From the NCBI RefSeq assembly GCF_963678635.1, contig NC_087067.1:28720495-28780494 (forward strand): 60,000 nt of DNA. The letters run 5' to 3'. Source of the stretch: Symsagittifera roscoffensis (Eukaryota; Xenacoelomorpha; Acoela; Convolutidae). Shown here piece after piece: positions 24,830 through 34,286 of the stretch (position 1 is the stretch's first letter; each line of letters opens with the position of its first letter). The position numbers and the translations under genes are program-made. The notes below the pieces were generated by a model. That model did not search any database. It was given only the letters and a program-made list of their open reading frames with translations, and was not told the DNA's origin.

Positions 24830-25030
24830 CAGGGGAAGATCTAGGATTTTAACGAAGAGGGGGGAAGCGCAATTTTCTTGCAATTTTCAAAAGTTTTGTC
24901 GGTTTTTTTTGGTTGGCTAAACTGATTTTCCGAGCTCTCTCAAAGAACCAAAAAAACCCCGTTTTGGCCAAATTTCTTCGCCGCTGGTGAAAATTTAAAA
25001 AAGGCCAAAATAGGCGTTTTCAGGCACTAA
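24830..25030 (+). repeat. Family A fragment
   Basis: GGGGAAGATCTAGGATTTTAACGAAGAGG, then TTTTGTCGG with a T run, CCGAGCTCTCTCAAAGAACC and TTCTTCGCCGC. Truncated at its 3' end. Confidence 0.6.
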
Positions 25031-26431
25031 TAATAAGATTATCGAATATGCCTAGTCTTTAGTTTTTTTTGTTCAGATAGTTTCATCACACCGCGCCGAA
25101 AAAATGACAATATTCTGCAAAAAAAGACTCTGGTGGGAACTTTCTGTGCTACTTGTAACCGGCTATCCTTGTTCAAATTGGGATCCCTTTAAAGGTGTTT
25201 TTTTTATCAAATATGAAATTTTTTCAATATATCTTCTTTAGTTGTAGAGAAAAGGTCAAAATCGTGAATCATATTTCCGATCATTTAATTGAAAAAAAAC
25301 TAAAATGTTTTTGTGCTTTAACTGTAAATTTAGGATTTATGAGTTATCATAAAACGTTATCATAAAATCACTAGGTTTGGCGATGGACTAAAATTTTTTC
25401 AGTTGGTTTTATTCATGAAAAATACAAACCAAACTGATAGCTTGCCATTAGACAAGACAAGAGATATATTGTCGAAAAACATTTTGTAAGAAAAATGGAA
25501 TGTTATTTGAAAATTTTCACGAAAAGTTAGAAACTCTTTTCGCCGGAAAAAAAAACAAGAAACAAAATTGAACAAGTCTGAAGACAGTTGAAATTTTTTT
25601 GATCAACGATCTTATTTTTCTTGTTTTTAAAATTCCCTATTATATCATAAAAGACAAAAAAAACGAAGCAAAATGTTCTTGAGATTACTCTGGGCTTTAG
25701 TTTTGTACCAACTTTGTTGTAGCAGTGACAATGAGAAAATTAGGGTAGGAGGAGGGTTGGTTAGAAAGAGGCTCAAGCCAAGCTTTTCTTCAAAAAAAAA
25801 TTTGTTTTTGTTTTGATGTAACAGGGTCTTTAAAAAAGGTGAGTTGTTTTACAAATATTGGTTGACAATTTTCCAGTTTTTTTAGTCATCCAACCACTCA
25901 TGAAAATCCTACACCGCAACTGCCTTATGTTTTTCACTTGTGCAGAAAACTTGGATATATATTTGATCACATGGGCCTGCACAAAAATCAGCGAGATTAC
26001 CAATGCTTTCAAACTGCAAACCTTCACCGGCAAAACCATAGAGCACAGTGCCACTTTGTAATAGGATTTCTGATTATTGCAAAACCTACATCGAATTTAA
26101 GTATTCAGATGGTTCAGTATTTTTACTGAATCATTGATAGCAGGTCAACACCAAGTACAACGGGCGAAAATTAGTTTACCTCATCAATAAAACGGAACAT
26201 TTTTGCTGATAATTTAATCCGTTATGTATTTCCAGAATGAACCTTTGCTAACCGTTGTCTACTTTGATTTACTTCTCCGGAGCATTATGTATACATCAAA
26301 TTACTGATGCGTTTTTAAAACTGAATTTTGATTTGTTAGATCAATCAGTTATTCAAGTTTTCCTTCGAGAGCAACTCGTAGTTCAAAGCGAGATCGCCCT
26401 ACAAAAAGCTATTTTTCCTGGAAGTTCTTAC
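25031..26431. other. Part of receptor intron 3
   Basis: The donor of exon 3 (GTAAGA at 26431-26426) is separated by about 2.9 kb from exon 4. Overlapping frames on both strands at 25830-26130 look tidy but neither continues the receptor in topology or phase, so I treat them as intron. Confidence 0.4.
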
Positions 26432-26664
26432 CTTACTACCTTTTTGGATCCCGATTCCGTAGTCCAAAGCAACAAAAAATGGCAACAGATTGCAAAGTAG
26501 TAAAACAACGGCGTAAAAAAGTTTTCGGTTCCGTTTGCTCAATAGTTGATTAGCGTCGTTCCCTTTTACGATCAATATGTATCGTTCAACTGCGATAGCT
26601 ACAATTAGAACAATCTGACTCCAGTAGGTCGTAAAGTCGATTAGATTCCGAAGTACTCTGGGAA
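26432..26664 (-). CDS. 7TM receptor exon 3 (TM3, TM4)
   Basis: Acceptor AATAAAG|TTCCCAG (26664) and donor TAAG|GTAAGA (26432). TM3 reads TTYWSQIVLIVAIAVERYILIV; ERY occupies the place of the DRY motif at the cytosolic end of TM3. TM4 reads LFYAVVLLLCNLLPFFVAL. The 'VERYI' form is common in peptide receptors such as the FMRFamide-receptor group, but I make no ligand claim. The cysteine usually found at the start of TM3 is not seen, and the TM2-TM3 join is about 20 residues shorter than normal, so a small exon may be missing or the gene may have decayed here. Confidence 0.6.
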
Positions 26665-26810
26665 CTTTATTGTTTGGACTTTCGAAAAGTAACAAAGTTT
26701 TTTAAACCACGACTAGAATTTTGTTACGACTTTTGATATGTGCTTGCGGTAATTGTTCATTTCGACCAATTTCGACTTTTTAAACAACCTTAATTATTGG
26801 GAGGGGTTAC

Positions 26811-26930
26811 ATAAATCTAGAAATATCAATGCGCTGAGTGTAGATTTTGACTTTTGTAGAAAAGTCAAAAGAGGCTCTGGGACTTGATATTTCCTGATTT
26901 CTCCATTTAATGCGCTGTTTATAAAGAAAA
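26811..26930 (-). CDS. 7TM receptor exon 2 (end of TM1, TM2)
   Basis: Acceptor CAACAG|TTTTC (26930) and donor TTAT|GTAACC (26811). It encodes the end of TM1 (FFINSALNG), a basic loop, and TM2 (STLSALIFLDL) whose Leu...Asp spacing matches the conserved D2.50 region. The 120-bp exon enters and leaves in phase 1, agreeing with exon 1 and exon 3. Confidence 0.5.
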
Positions 26931-27227
26931 CTGTTGCAAATCCGAAGTCATTCCAATTTGGGGCATTTTATTTTAATAATTTTGCAGCATCTTCAACTGA
27001 GAAAATCATACGGTTGATCGATCTGATTGATTGCTTTTAGCCAATCAAATTCACGAGACAAGTTTAGGCATTTCGATATGAGTTTTGACAGCATTTTCTC
27101 TATAAAATATGCATTAGGATAATATAAATTTTGATTCATATTTCTTGCTACCCGTCTTTAATTTCGCTGCACTTTCATAAGACAAGAATTGTGACAAAAT
27201 CCCGGGTTACATAGACAAGGGAAAACC

Positions 27228-27430
27228 TTGGTCTTCCTGCCAGGAACCTGAAGAGTCCAGGGCATAACTGGACTTCCTGCCAGGACCCATCCAGGAACCC
27301 TGCCAGGAAGTCCAAAAAATCCTTGGTACCAGGCCTGGACACCTGCTAGCTACCCTTCCAGGATATCCAGGAAATCTGTAGAAATCTGGATATCTAGGAA
27401 ATCTGTAAAAATTTGTAGATTTTGTAGTCG
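27228..27430. repeat. CCAGGAA minisatellite
   Basis: Short imperfect units built on CTTCCTGCCAGGA / TCCAGGAA recur in both orientations, then pass into AAATCTGTAGAAATCTGGATATC-type units. It lies between receptor exon 2 and the giant element. Confidence 0.7.
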
Positions 27431-27854
27431 CTTTAGGCTCGCCATTTCACTCGCCTTATTCACTATCAAAAGTGAACATGTAACTTAACGATAAAAATTG
27501 ATAAACTGATGTTTTTATGAAAAATTGTTACTATGCGCTAAAAAACAATTTTTCAATAGAGCATGTCAGAAAGTGTTCAAAAGTCAGGTCGAAACATTTA
27601 TCCTTAAAATCAACAGATAGCAAATTCTATGACTTTGAATGACTTTCGTTGAAAAAGTAAAAAAATATATCAAAAAAAAGATAGTAGGACAATCTACTTT
27701 ATGCCATTCTACCCCATATACCAATTTACCCTACGCCACCACCGAGGTCACCAACACAGAGGGTAGGGCTCTACGCCATTAGATAGAGCCGGTTGTCGTC
27801 GCGAAGCTTAAAACGAGATTGTTATAAGGTAGATTAGAATATAGCGTAGATTAC

Positions 27855-27858
27855 TAAG
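27855..27858. repeat. Target-site duplication, left copy (TAAG)
   Basis: TAAG lies directly left of the LTR start TG at 27859; the same four bases follow the right LTR at 46709-46712. Confidence 0.85.
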
Positions 27859-28268
27859 TGAGTTAGAACCGATGTGGTTAACTCATAGAGTAATTTCGGA
27901 TAGGGTACACCGTCTGCTCGTCACGCTATCTTATTTTCGGCCGGATAGATTCGTGCAACTTCTTAGTCTAATAGCGATCCTAATCTTACTCTTATACTAT
28001 CTAGTCTCAGGTTGTTTAACTAGTATCTGCTAGGCTCAGTAGATCTAGGGTATACTGGTTTATTGCGGCTGCTGAAGTTCTCTTGGAGAGGCAACTAATT
28101 TCTAAGTTAAATTCAAATCTCTCTGGTGCTGAAATTACAAGTAATTTCAGCACTTACAAATGAGTGGGTTGTTAGTTAGATGGATCATGATTGGTTAATA
28201 TTAAATACTTTACAGTGGTAAAATATCTAATTTATCCAATCATAAAATGTAGTTTAGATCAGATTCCA
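27859..28268 (-). repeat. 3' LTR
   Basis: 410 bp, colinear with 46299-46708 (constant offset 18,440) with about eight substitutions. It contains a sense-strand AATAAA (28059-28064) and a 13-bp perfect hairpin (28126-28153). Confidence 0.93.
28126..28153. promoter_or_regulatory. Perfect 13-bp LTR hairpin
   Basis: GTGCTGAAATTAC, a two-base loop, then GTAATTTCAGCAC. The identical hairpin is in the other LTR at 46566-46593, and a degenerate version is in the related LTR at 12058. Position upstream of the AATAAA suggests the transcript-start or R region; that role is inference. Confidence 0.7.
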
Positions 28269-28275
28269 CCCATCC
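28269..28275 (-). promoter_or_regulatory. Polypurine tract
   Basis: The sense strand reads CCCGGATGGG immediately before the 3' LTR; the related copy has CTCGGATGAG at the same place. It is short for a PPT but conserved. Confidence 0.6.
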
Positions 28276-30100
28276 GGGTTTTACAGAGTTTTTTTAGAAT
28301 TGTCTTTCTGCAATTCAAAGGATGGATGATGGACGTTGGTATTTGGCGAACATCATATTCTTCTGGGTTCTCTTGTTAGAGAAGTTCCAGGACGCTGGAA
28401 TGATGGATATCAATCGTTGTGTTTTCTTGTAACAACGACTGGGTTTCCCAACGAAATCAATCTGATTTCAGAATGGTTTGCTATGACGGGTTTTTCTGTT
28501 TCATGTAGAGAACTTCTTTTGTGTTCGACCTCGTCTGGGAATGGCGTGGAGATTGTGCGTGGAGGGGATGCCTTGTTACTCGGATCTGTACGTATACTTG
28601 AACATCGAGGTGGTCATTGGTCTAGTTCAATGAAGTCCTTTTCTGCGAAGTCAAGTCGTACTCTAAATCCTTTGAGTTGTGATTGTGGACGGCATATCGG
28701 TTGTGGTTGGCCATTCTTTTTCGAGTGTAGTGGGGTCATTTTGTCTTTGGATGTTCGTCTTTGGTGTTGTATGCTGATCTATATACTGCAAGGTATAATT
28801 TACATTTTATAAAATTTTTATTAGTTCGGTGTTTTAATTATGATTTTGGTTAGTTGTTTTCACAAAAGCTTTTTGTTTTAGTTCGGTTATTTTGAAGAGT
28901 TACTCACCCTTGAGTACCTCTTATTAAAAATAGAAGTGTGGTCACAAAGCGTGGATGTAGCGCGGTGGGTTAGGCCGGCTATAGAGCATGCTCAGGACGT
29001 CCTCTCTGGTGGGTTAGGCCAGGAGTGGGAGTATGATTTCGTGCGGTTTCTGTGAGAGGTCCTGTTATGTGATAACGTTTTATGTTGGGTTTATTGTGGT
29101 TTTCTTATGTTTCGTTGGTTGTGTCCTTTTTTCAAAAAGCAAATTGTTTTTGGTATGGGTTTGTCTTTCGACTTTTTTGTGTTTTATTATTTCTTTCTTA
29201 GATTTTATAATAGTCTTCAAAAGAATAAATTATCCAGTTTTAAACTGGGTTAATCCGGTTTGGGTACCGTTGGTTTCCTTTTCTTAGTCATGCTGTTATT
29301 CTATGATTTGTGGTGTTTAGTAAGCTGCATTGGTTAGTTTTGTTTAGTATATAATTCCTTTCCAACCGGGTTAAAGGAAAGTTTGAAACATGTTATCGTG
29401 TGTTAGAGTTGTTGAGTGTGAAAGCTTGAAACTGAAAATCATTATTTAAACAATTCTTCGTGGGCAAGCTGTGCGAGTTTGGATAGAATTCTTGTGCGAG
29501 TGAATGGAAATATCAAAAGGTTAAAACTGCATTTTCGTCTTATCAATTTACTACATAGAATTTTAATTTTACTGCTAGTTAAGGGGAAAAATTAAGAAAA
29601 ATTAAGTAATGGGGAATCATTATTAGAATTACTGCTTTTAGGGAAATAGTTTATAAATTAATTTACTTCATTAGTATGAATTTTATTGAATTTATCTAGT
29701 GCAAAATAATAATAGAGTTTTGAAGAATTTGAAGAAGTTTTCAATTTTTATCTTCTTTTGTGTCGTTGCAGATGATTGTGGGATGAAGACTAAAAATCTA
29801 AATGAGACATAGATAAAGAATGGTTAGTATTTATTTCAAATTTATTAGTGAAAAATATGTATAAATTATACTTACCTGTTAGTCGTCGGGGAAAAAACCG
29901 TGGGGGAAGATGTCGTGTATTATGTCGGAATTTGTTAGTAATTTTGCTAGTATGCGAATGATGTTTTTGGTTTGAAGCAGTGGCCAAAGCAATTGAAGTG
30001 CTTTAATAGTTTTTAGTTCTTCAGTGCCAACTGCAAACTCATAAGGTGTGTTTTGGATGAGATTATATAATTTGTGATTGTATTTAGTGTTGTGGATGAA
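28276..30100 (-). other. 3' region of the element, with possible small spliced gene
   Basis: The 1.8 kb between the post-env gene and the LTR has no long intact sense frame. A 41-codon sense ORF starts at ATG 28739 and ends with TGA at 28614-28616; the same frame then stays open, apart from one more TGA, to about 28330. Upstream, a consensus donor CAG|GTAAGTAT lies at 29876/29875 after an Arg-rich frame (29987-29876), and a TATACCTTGCAG acceptor lies at 28786. These could frame a spliced accessory gene. Plus-strand frames of 158 and 84 codons (28336-28812, 29033-29287) are antisense and probably reflect strand bias. Confidence 0.35.
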
Positions 30101-31687
30101 TTATAATATCGGGATTTCTATAGGTTGAATAAATTCATGTGGGATAAGGAAGGGTCTGGATTCTTCTGCGTTGAAGGTCTTCGTGATGGGACAAAAAATA
30201 TACATTTGGGTTATGGGATCATAATTGCGAAGAATACCGTGAAGGTTAGTATCTTTGATGCAATATGTGAAGTTAAGAAAAAATGGTGAAGTGTATTTAG
30301 AGTTAATAAACTGAAAACGGTGGTGTGGTTGTCTTGATGGAGTGTGCAGGTCAAAATGATTTTGTGTGAAGCGATAGTATGTATACGTGTGGGTTTGTTT
30401 AGTGCGTAACATAATTTCGTGTGAGCAGTGCAAATCGCGTTCATGTGGTGCAAGGAAATTGAATGTTAGTGAAAATAATTGAAATCTTTCTTTAAAACTT
30501 TCGTAAGCTTGCATGTCGGTTAGTGCTTCAGAAATGACGTGGTCGAATATGCTATTAAATATATTGAGTGTAAATACATATGGTGTTTTGATGAAGAATT
30601 TTTCTGTGATTTGTGGGTTAGCGAAGCGATCATCATCTAAAAATTGGTCTTGGTTAGCTCGGGTGATGTTATGATCGTAATATTCTAGCGTATATTCGTT
30701 AGCTCGGGGTGCAGTGTATGTTTTTAGTGACTTTTTATATCCTATATAAGTAAATTGTCTATGTGTTAGTGGTGTGGTGAGTCGATATAGCATATCTTGA
30801 TTTCTTCCTATATCGATGTGAGTATTAGATAAAGGTAGGCAAAGGGGATTAGTAAAATGATAATATGATGTCCAATGAAGTGTAGGCATTAAAACATGTT
30901 CATCTACAAAACTACGTGTGTCGTTAGTGTCGTTAGGGGTGTTTAAAGTATATTGTGGAAATGAAGGTAAGGTGATTGCTAGAAAATCTTTCGTGTTAGT
31001 GTGATTTGGATGATTAATATATTCACGGGCTGTTCCTGGTTTTGTTGGAAATGGATGGTTTGGGATTTTTCTTTTGAAAGTGCGATAAGCTCTATTAGTG
31101 CTATTTGATGATTCGGTGGGTGTGGATGATGGTGCTAATGATGCGGTATAAGCTGAAGAGGGTGTAGGGGTAGGTGGGTTTGATGATTCTATTGTGGATG
31201 AAATCTGATTTATAGTGGGGGTGTCAAGGTGGAAGGGTTGTTGTTGTAGGGTGATAAAATTATCTAGTTCTTGGGAGATTTGGGGAGTATCTGGAGAATT
31301 GGATGATCGGTCTGAATGAAATGAAGAGTAGGTTGGGGTGACTTGTGAAGCATAAGAGGGTGTAGAAATGGATGGGAGTGGGTTATTTGGTGGGATTGGT
31401 TGAAAAGGGGGTTTTGAAAAAACTGAGGAGTTGGTTTGAAAATTATTGGATGGAGATGGTTCAGAGTCTGCAAATTCATCAGGGGTTTCAATATTAGGGT
31501 TATTGAGTTGTGAAATGGAGTATAAAACTGAGATATGTGAATTAGTGTCTGAATTCATGCCTGATGTTATATTACTGGTTGGGAAATCGGGTGGCGGGAA
31601 AGCAAAAAGTGGAATTATTGTAATTGGAGTGTTGAGGTTGGTTGGATGGGAATTTGAGCGGTGTAGGGATCCAAGTTGTCGGCTCAT
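30101..31687 (-). CDS. Post-env accessory gene, 528 aa, unknown function
   Basis: An uninterrupted ORF starts at ATG 31687 inside the env 3' end, overlapping env by 116 bp in another frame, and runs to 30101. Residues 1 to about 215 are rich in Ser, Thr, Pro and Asn and look disordered. A basic patch (TFKRKIPNHPFPTK) near 213-226 could be a nuclear signal. Residues about 230-528 have a folded-protein composition, rich in Tyr, Phe, His and Leu, with no signal peptide and no clear membrane helix. It matches no domain I recognise. It is the longest intact ORF outside gag, while neighbouring genes carry stops. Its place resembles that of trans-activator genes in complex retroviruses, but that is only an analogy. 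A decayed relative appears at 17445-18400. Confidence 0.75.
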   Translation of the reverse strand: MSRQLGSLHRSNSHPTNLNTPITIIPLFAFPPPDFPTSNITSGMNSDTNSHISVLYSISQLNNPNIETPDEFADSEPSPSNNFQTNSSVFSKPPFQPIPPNNPLPSISTPSYASQVTPTYSSFHSDRSSNSPDTPQISQELDNFITLQQQPFHLDTPTINQISSTIESSNPPTPTPSSAYTASLAPSSTPTESSNSTNRAYRTFKRKIPNHPFPTKPGTAREYINHPNHTNTKDFLAITLPSFPQYTLNTPNDTNDTRSFVDEHVLMPTLHWTSYYHFTNPLCLPLSNTHIDIGRNQDMLYRLTTPLTHRQFTYIGYKKSLKTYTAPRANEYTLEYYDHNITRANQDQFLDDDRFANPQITEKFFIKTPYVFTLNIFNSIFDHVISEALTDMQAYESFKERFQLFSLTFNFLAPHERDLHCSHEIMLRTKQTHTYTYYRFTQNHFDLHTPSRQPHHRFQFINSKYTSPFFLNFTYCIKDTNLHGILRNYDPITQMYIFCPITKTFNAEESRPFLIPHEFIQPIEIPIL

Positions 31688-34286
31688 CGTGGGCTAAAAA
31701 AAAACAATTATTTTGAGACTGAAAAGCGGTGGTATGGGGTTGTTCTATAATTTGTTCATATGTATTTTCATCTTGTGAATGATGTGTCATTATATGTTGA
31801 ATGGGACTTTGTGATATGGTTGGTCTGAAATTTGGATTATGTGTTATTGCTAAATTTCGAAAATTTCGTGGGACTAGGGATAATGGATGGTTATGTGGTA
31901 GGGGTGGTAACTGTGGTGCTGTAGGCGTTATTTCTACATTGTTATGTTCTTCGTCGTATGTGTTCTGTCTTGTTGCTATTTTTGTGTTGTATTCTTTTAT
32001 TTGTGCGTCTAAAAGAATTTTGTTTATTGATGATGAAAAAATTCCAAAAAATCCTGCAAATAGTATGCGTGCTACACTTGCTTGTCTATTTACTTGTGTG
32101 TGTATAGCGCATGTATTATAGATTCCTTTTAAAAGTGAAAAAAGAAATCCTATAAAGTTAAACATTGCGTATAAAATAGTTAATTTTTCTAAGATGTAAT
32201 AGGGCCATCCTAGAAAATCAAGAATTTCATTTTTTAGTGTAACAAAGCTAAAAATATTTATAGGTGAGAAATCTTGTGGTCGGTATTTTTCACCGTTTAG
32301 ATATATATAGTCTTTAATGTCTTTAAAATATCCGCTATAATCTTGTGTATAAATATCTGCAAATCCTGCGGTTTCGGCAAGTTTGCGTAAGTTTTGGTCA
32401 ATTGATTGTCTTTGTATAGTGTCCATTTGTGTTAATAATTCTTGGAATTGTTGTGTTCTAATGTGATATTGGATATCGGATTTTGAATATATTCCAATTG
32501 ATTGTAGGTCGATATTTGGGTTTCGAGCAATAGCTCTAATGCTTTCAGGTGAAAATTTTTTGAGTGATTGCATTAATGTGGGGTATGGGGTAAAAAGGTA
32601 ATATTTATCTTCATCAGAGTTCAGTTGTACTACATTGTGGCTATTTTCTGATCCACATGGGACTGTGGTATCCCAGAAATAGGTTCGTCTTGAAAGTGTG
32701 TCAACGAAATGTACTTTATTCTTATAAAAGATAGGGATTCTTTTATAGCATCGTTTATCTTCAAAAACATATAGTGGTGATACTTTTTTGGTACAGGTAT
32801 AAAACCATAAACAGTTTCCTTCGTAGTCTAAAAAATTTGATCTATTTCCTGATAGTAAATATCCTGCGTAGGGTATTTTTAATACTGCTAGTGCAAGTGA
32901 TTGTAGGATTTGTGTCCTTTCTAATTCGCATAGTTGGTGAAGTGTTTCTAATTCAGAGAGTGACATTTCTTGAAAAATTCGGCTAATTGTGTAGTCTAAT
33001 TTCATATCTAAGTGAATATCATAGTGGATATTACCGAAATATGTACTATTCATTAGTGATAGTTCTTGTAAACGTGTGCTTCTAGTGTCATGGGGCTTTA
33101 GATGTCCACCAGGTTGACCTTTACTTTTTTGAAAATTAACTGGTATATATGATGTTCCTTCGTTTATAGGATGACTTGTGGCGTATGGGTTGATTTTTAT
33201 TTTTCCAGTGGTCATGTCGAATCCTTTTTCGTATTAAACTAATATTTCGGAGTATTGTGTTTTGTGAAGTGGGTTTCTGTATTTACATGCAAGTTCTGTT
33301 TCTTGATATATTTGAAAACGTGTCAATTTATTTTCTATATTGTGTATGTTTCTAAAATTAGAACTTTGTTTTCGTGATGGATTTACTTGTTCATATGGAA
33401 TTGATTGTATAAAATATTTTTCGTTTTATTTTTGCTACTTGAAATGTTGTACATGTGTCTTCGGGGAACCAAACAATTGTTGCTTGTGTTCGTGTTGTAG
33501 GGTCACAATAGCCTTGATCGTTGTTACAAGGTAATCTAATTCCTTGATAGATCATTGTGTTGTCAGATAAATCGCGTGTGAGTTGTATTTTTTCGAGTTG
33601 TATTTTCCAATCGAAAAAAATATTATTTCTTGATATCCTTTATTTTTTGTATCCGCTTTGCAGTTTGATGGGTTATTTATACCAATGTGCGGTATCCAGT
33701 GTTTATCGTGTATGTCATAAGTTAATCTTCCGTGTGCGCCGTTGTATGGGTATTTTTCATCTAGTTTTATATGTCCTTGATATCTTTCAAGTTCTGCTTG
33801 ATGTACAGAATCTGAAAAAACTTGGAAATATACTAACTTTCTATCTGTGTTTTTATTTCTTGTGAGATTTAGTCTGAGTAACTCGTTTTTACAATCTTCG
33901 GGATTGAGATGTAAAAGTCGCTCGATATTACTCTGGTAGAATGATTCGTGGTCAAGTCGGTTTTTATTTCCATTTGAGACTTGTGAACAATGTACTTTCT
34001 TTTCAGAAAATGTTGCTGTGAATTTATATCCTATGATTGTTGTTGCTCGGGCTTTTGAATAAAGTGTCGCTATTACATTTGTAGTTTCTATAGCTTGTGG
34101 TTCTGTTTCGCATTGTGATACTTGATTTCTTGCATATTTGTGTAGTGTTTTTTGTTCATTTTCTTCACAATCGTAATGTGTTACTAATAAATCTTGGGGT
34201 CCTGTGCGGGGGTAAGGATTTATGTTCTGATTGGAGATTACTAGAAAAAAGAGTTGAAGAAAAATTAATATTTTTAGAATATACAT
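31572..34286 (-). pseudogene. env: env: envelope glycoprotein gene, broken
   Basis: ATG at 34286 is followed by a typical signal peptide (ILKILIFLQLFFLVIS). The first segment (244 codons) is cysteine-containing and stops at 33552 after a frame change in a T run near 33,615-33,625. A short segment in another frame follows (with GYCDPTTRTQ and VWFPEDTC), then a further frame change near 33,400. A stop near 33,232 precedes the 547-codon segment starting at 33215. That segment has a Cys-rich block (NCLWFYTC, KRCYKRIPIFY, TTVPCG; residues about 134-187), a membrane anchor (about 338-366), a second hydrophobic stretch (about 382-402) and a long polar tail. Position after integrase and this layout identify an envelope protein. 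The Cys spacing recalls glycoproteins of chuvirus type; that is low-confidence. Confidence 0.65.

Noticed and set aside
25830-26129. Overlapping frames on both strands within receptor intron 3
   Set aside because: The minus frame has a hydrophobic stretch but fits neither the topology nor the splice phase, since exon 3 joins exon 4 directly in phase 0.
28336-28812. 158-codon plus-strand frame in the element's 3' region
   Set aside because: Antisense to the element and in T/G-rich text where stops are rarer; a sense frame over the same DNA looks more protein-like.
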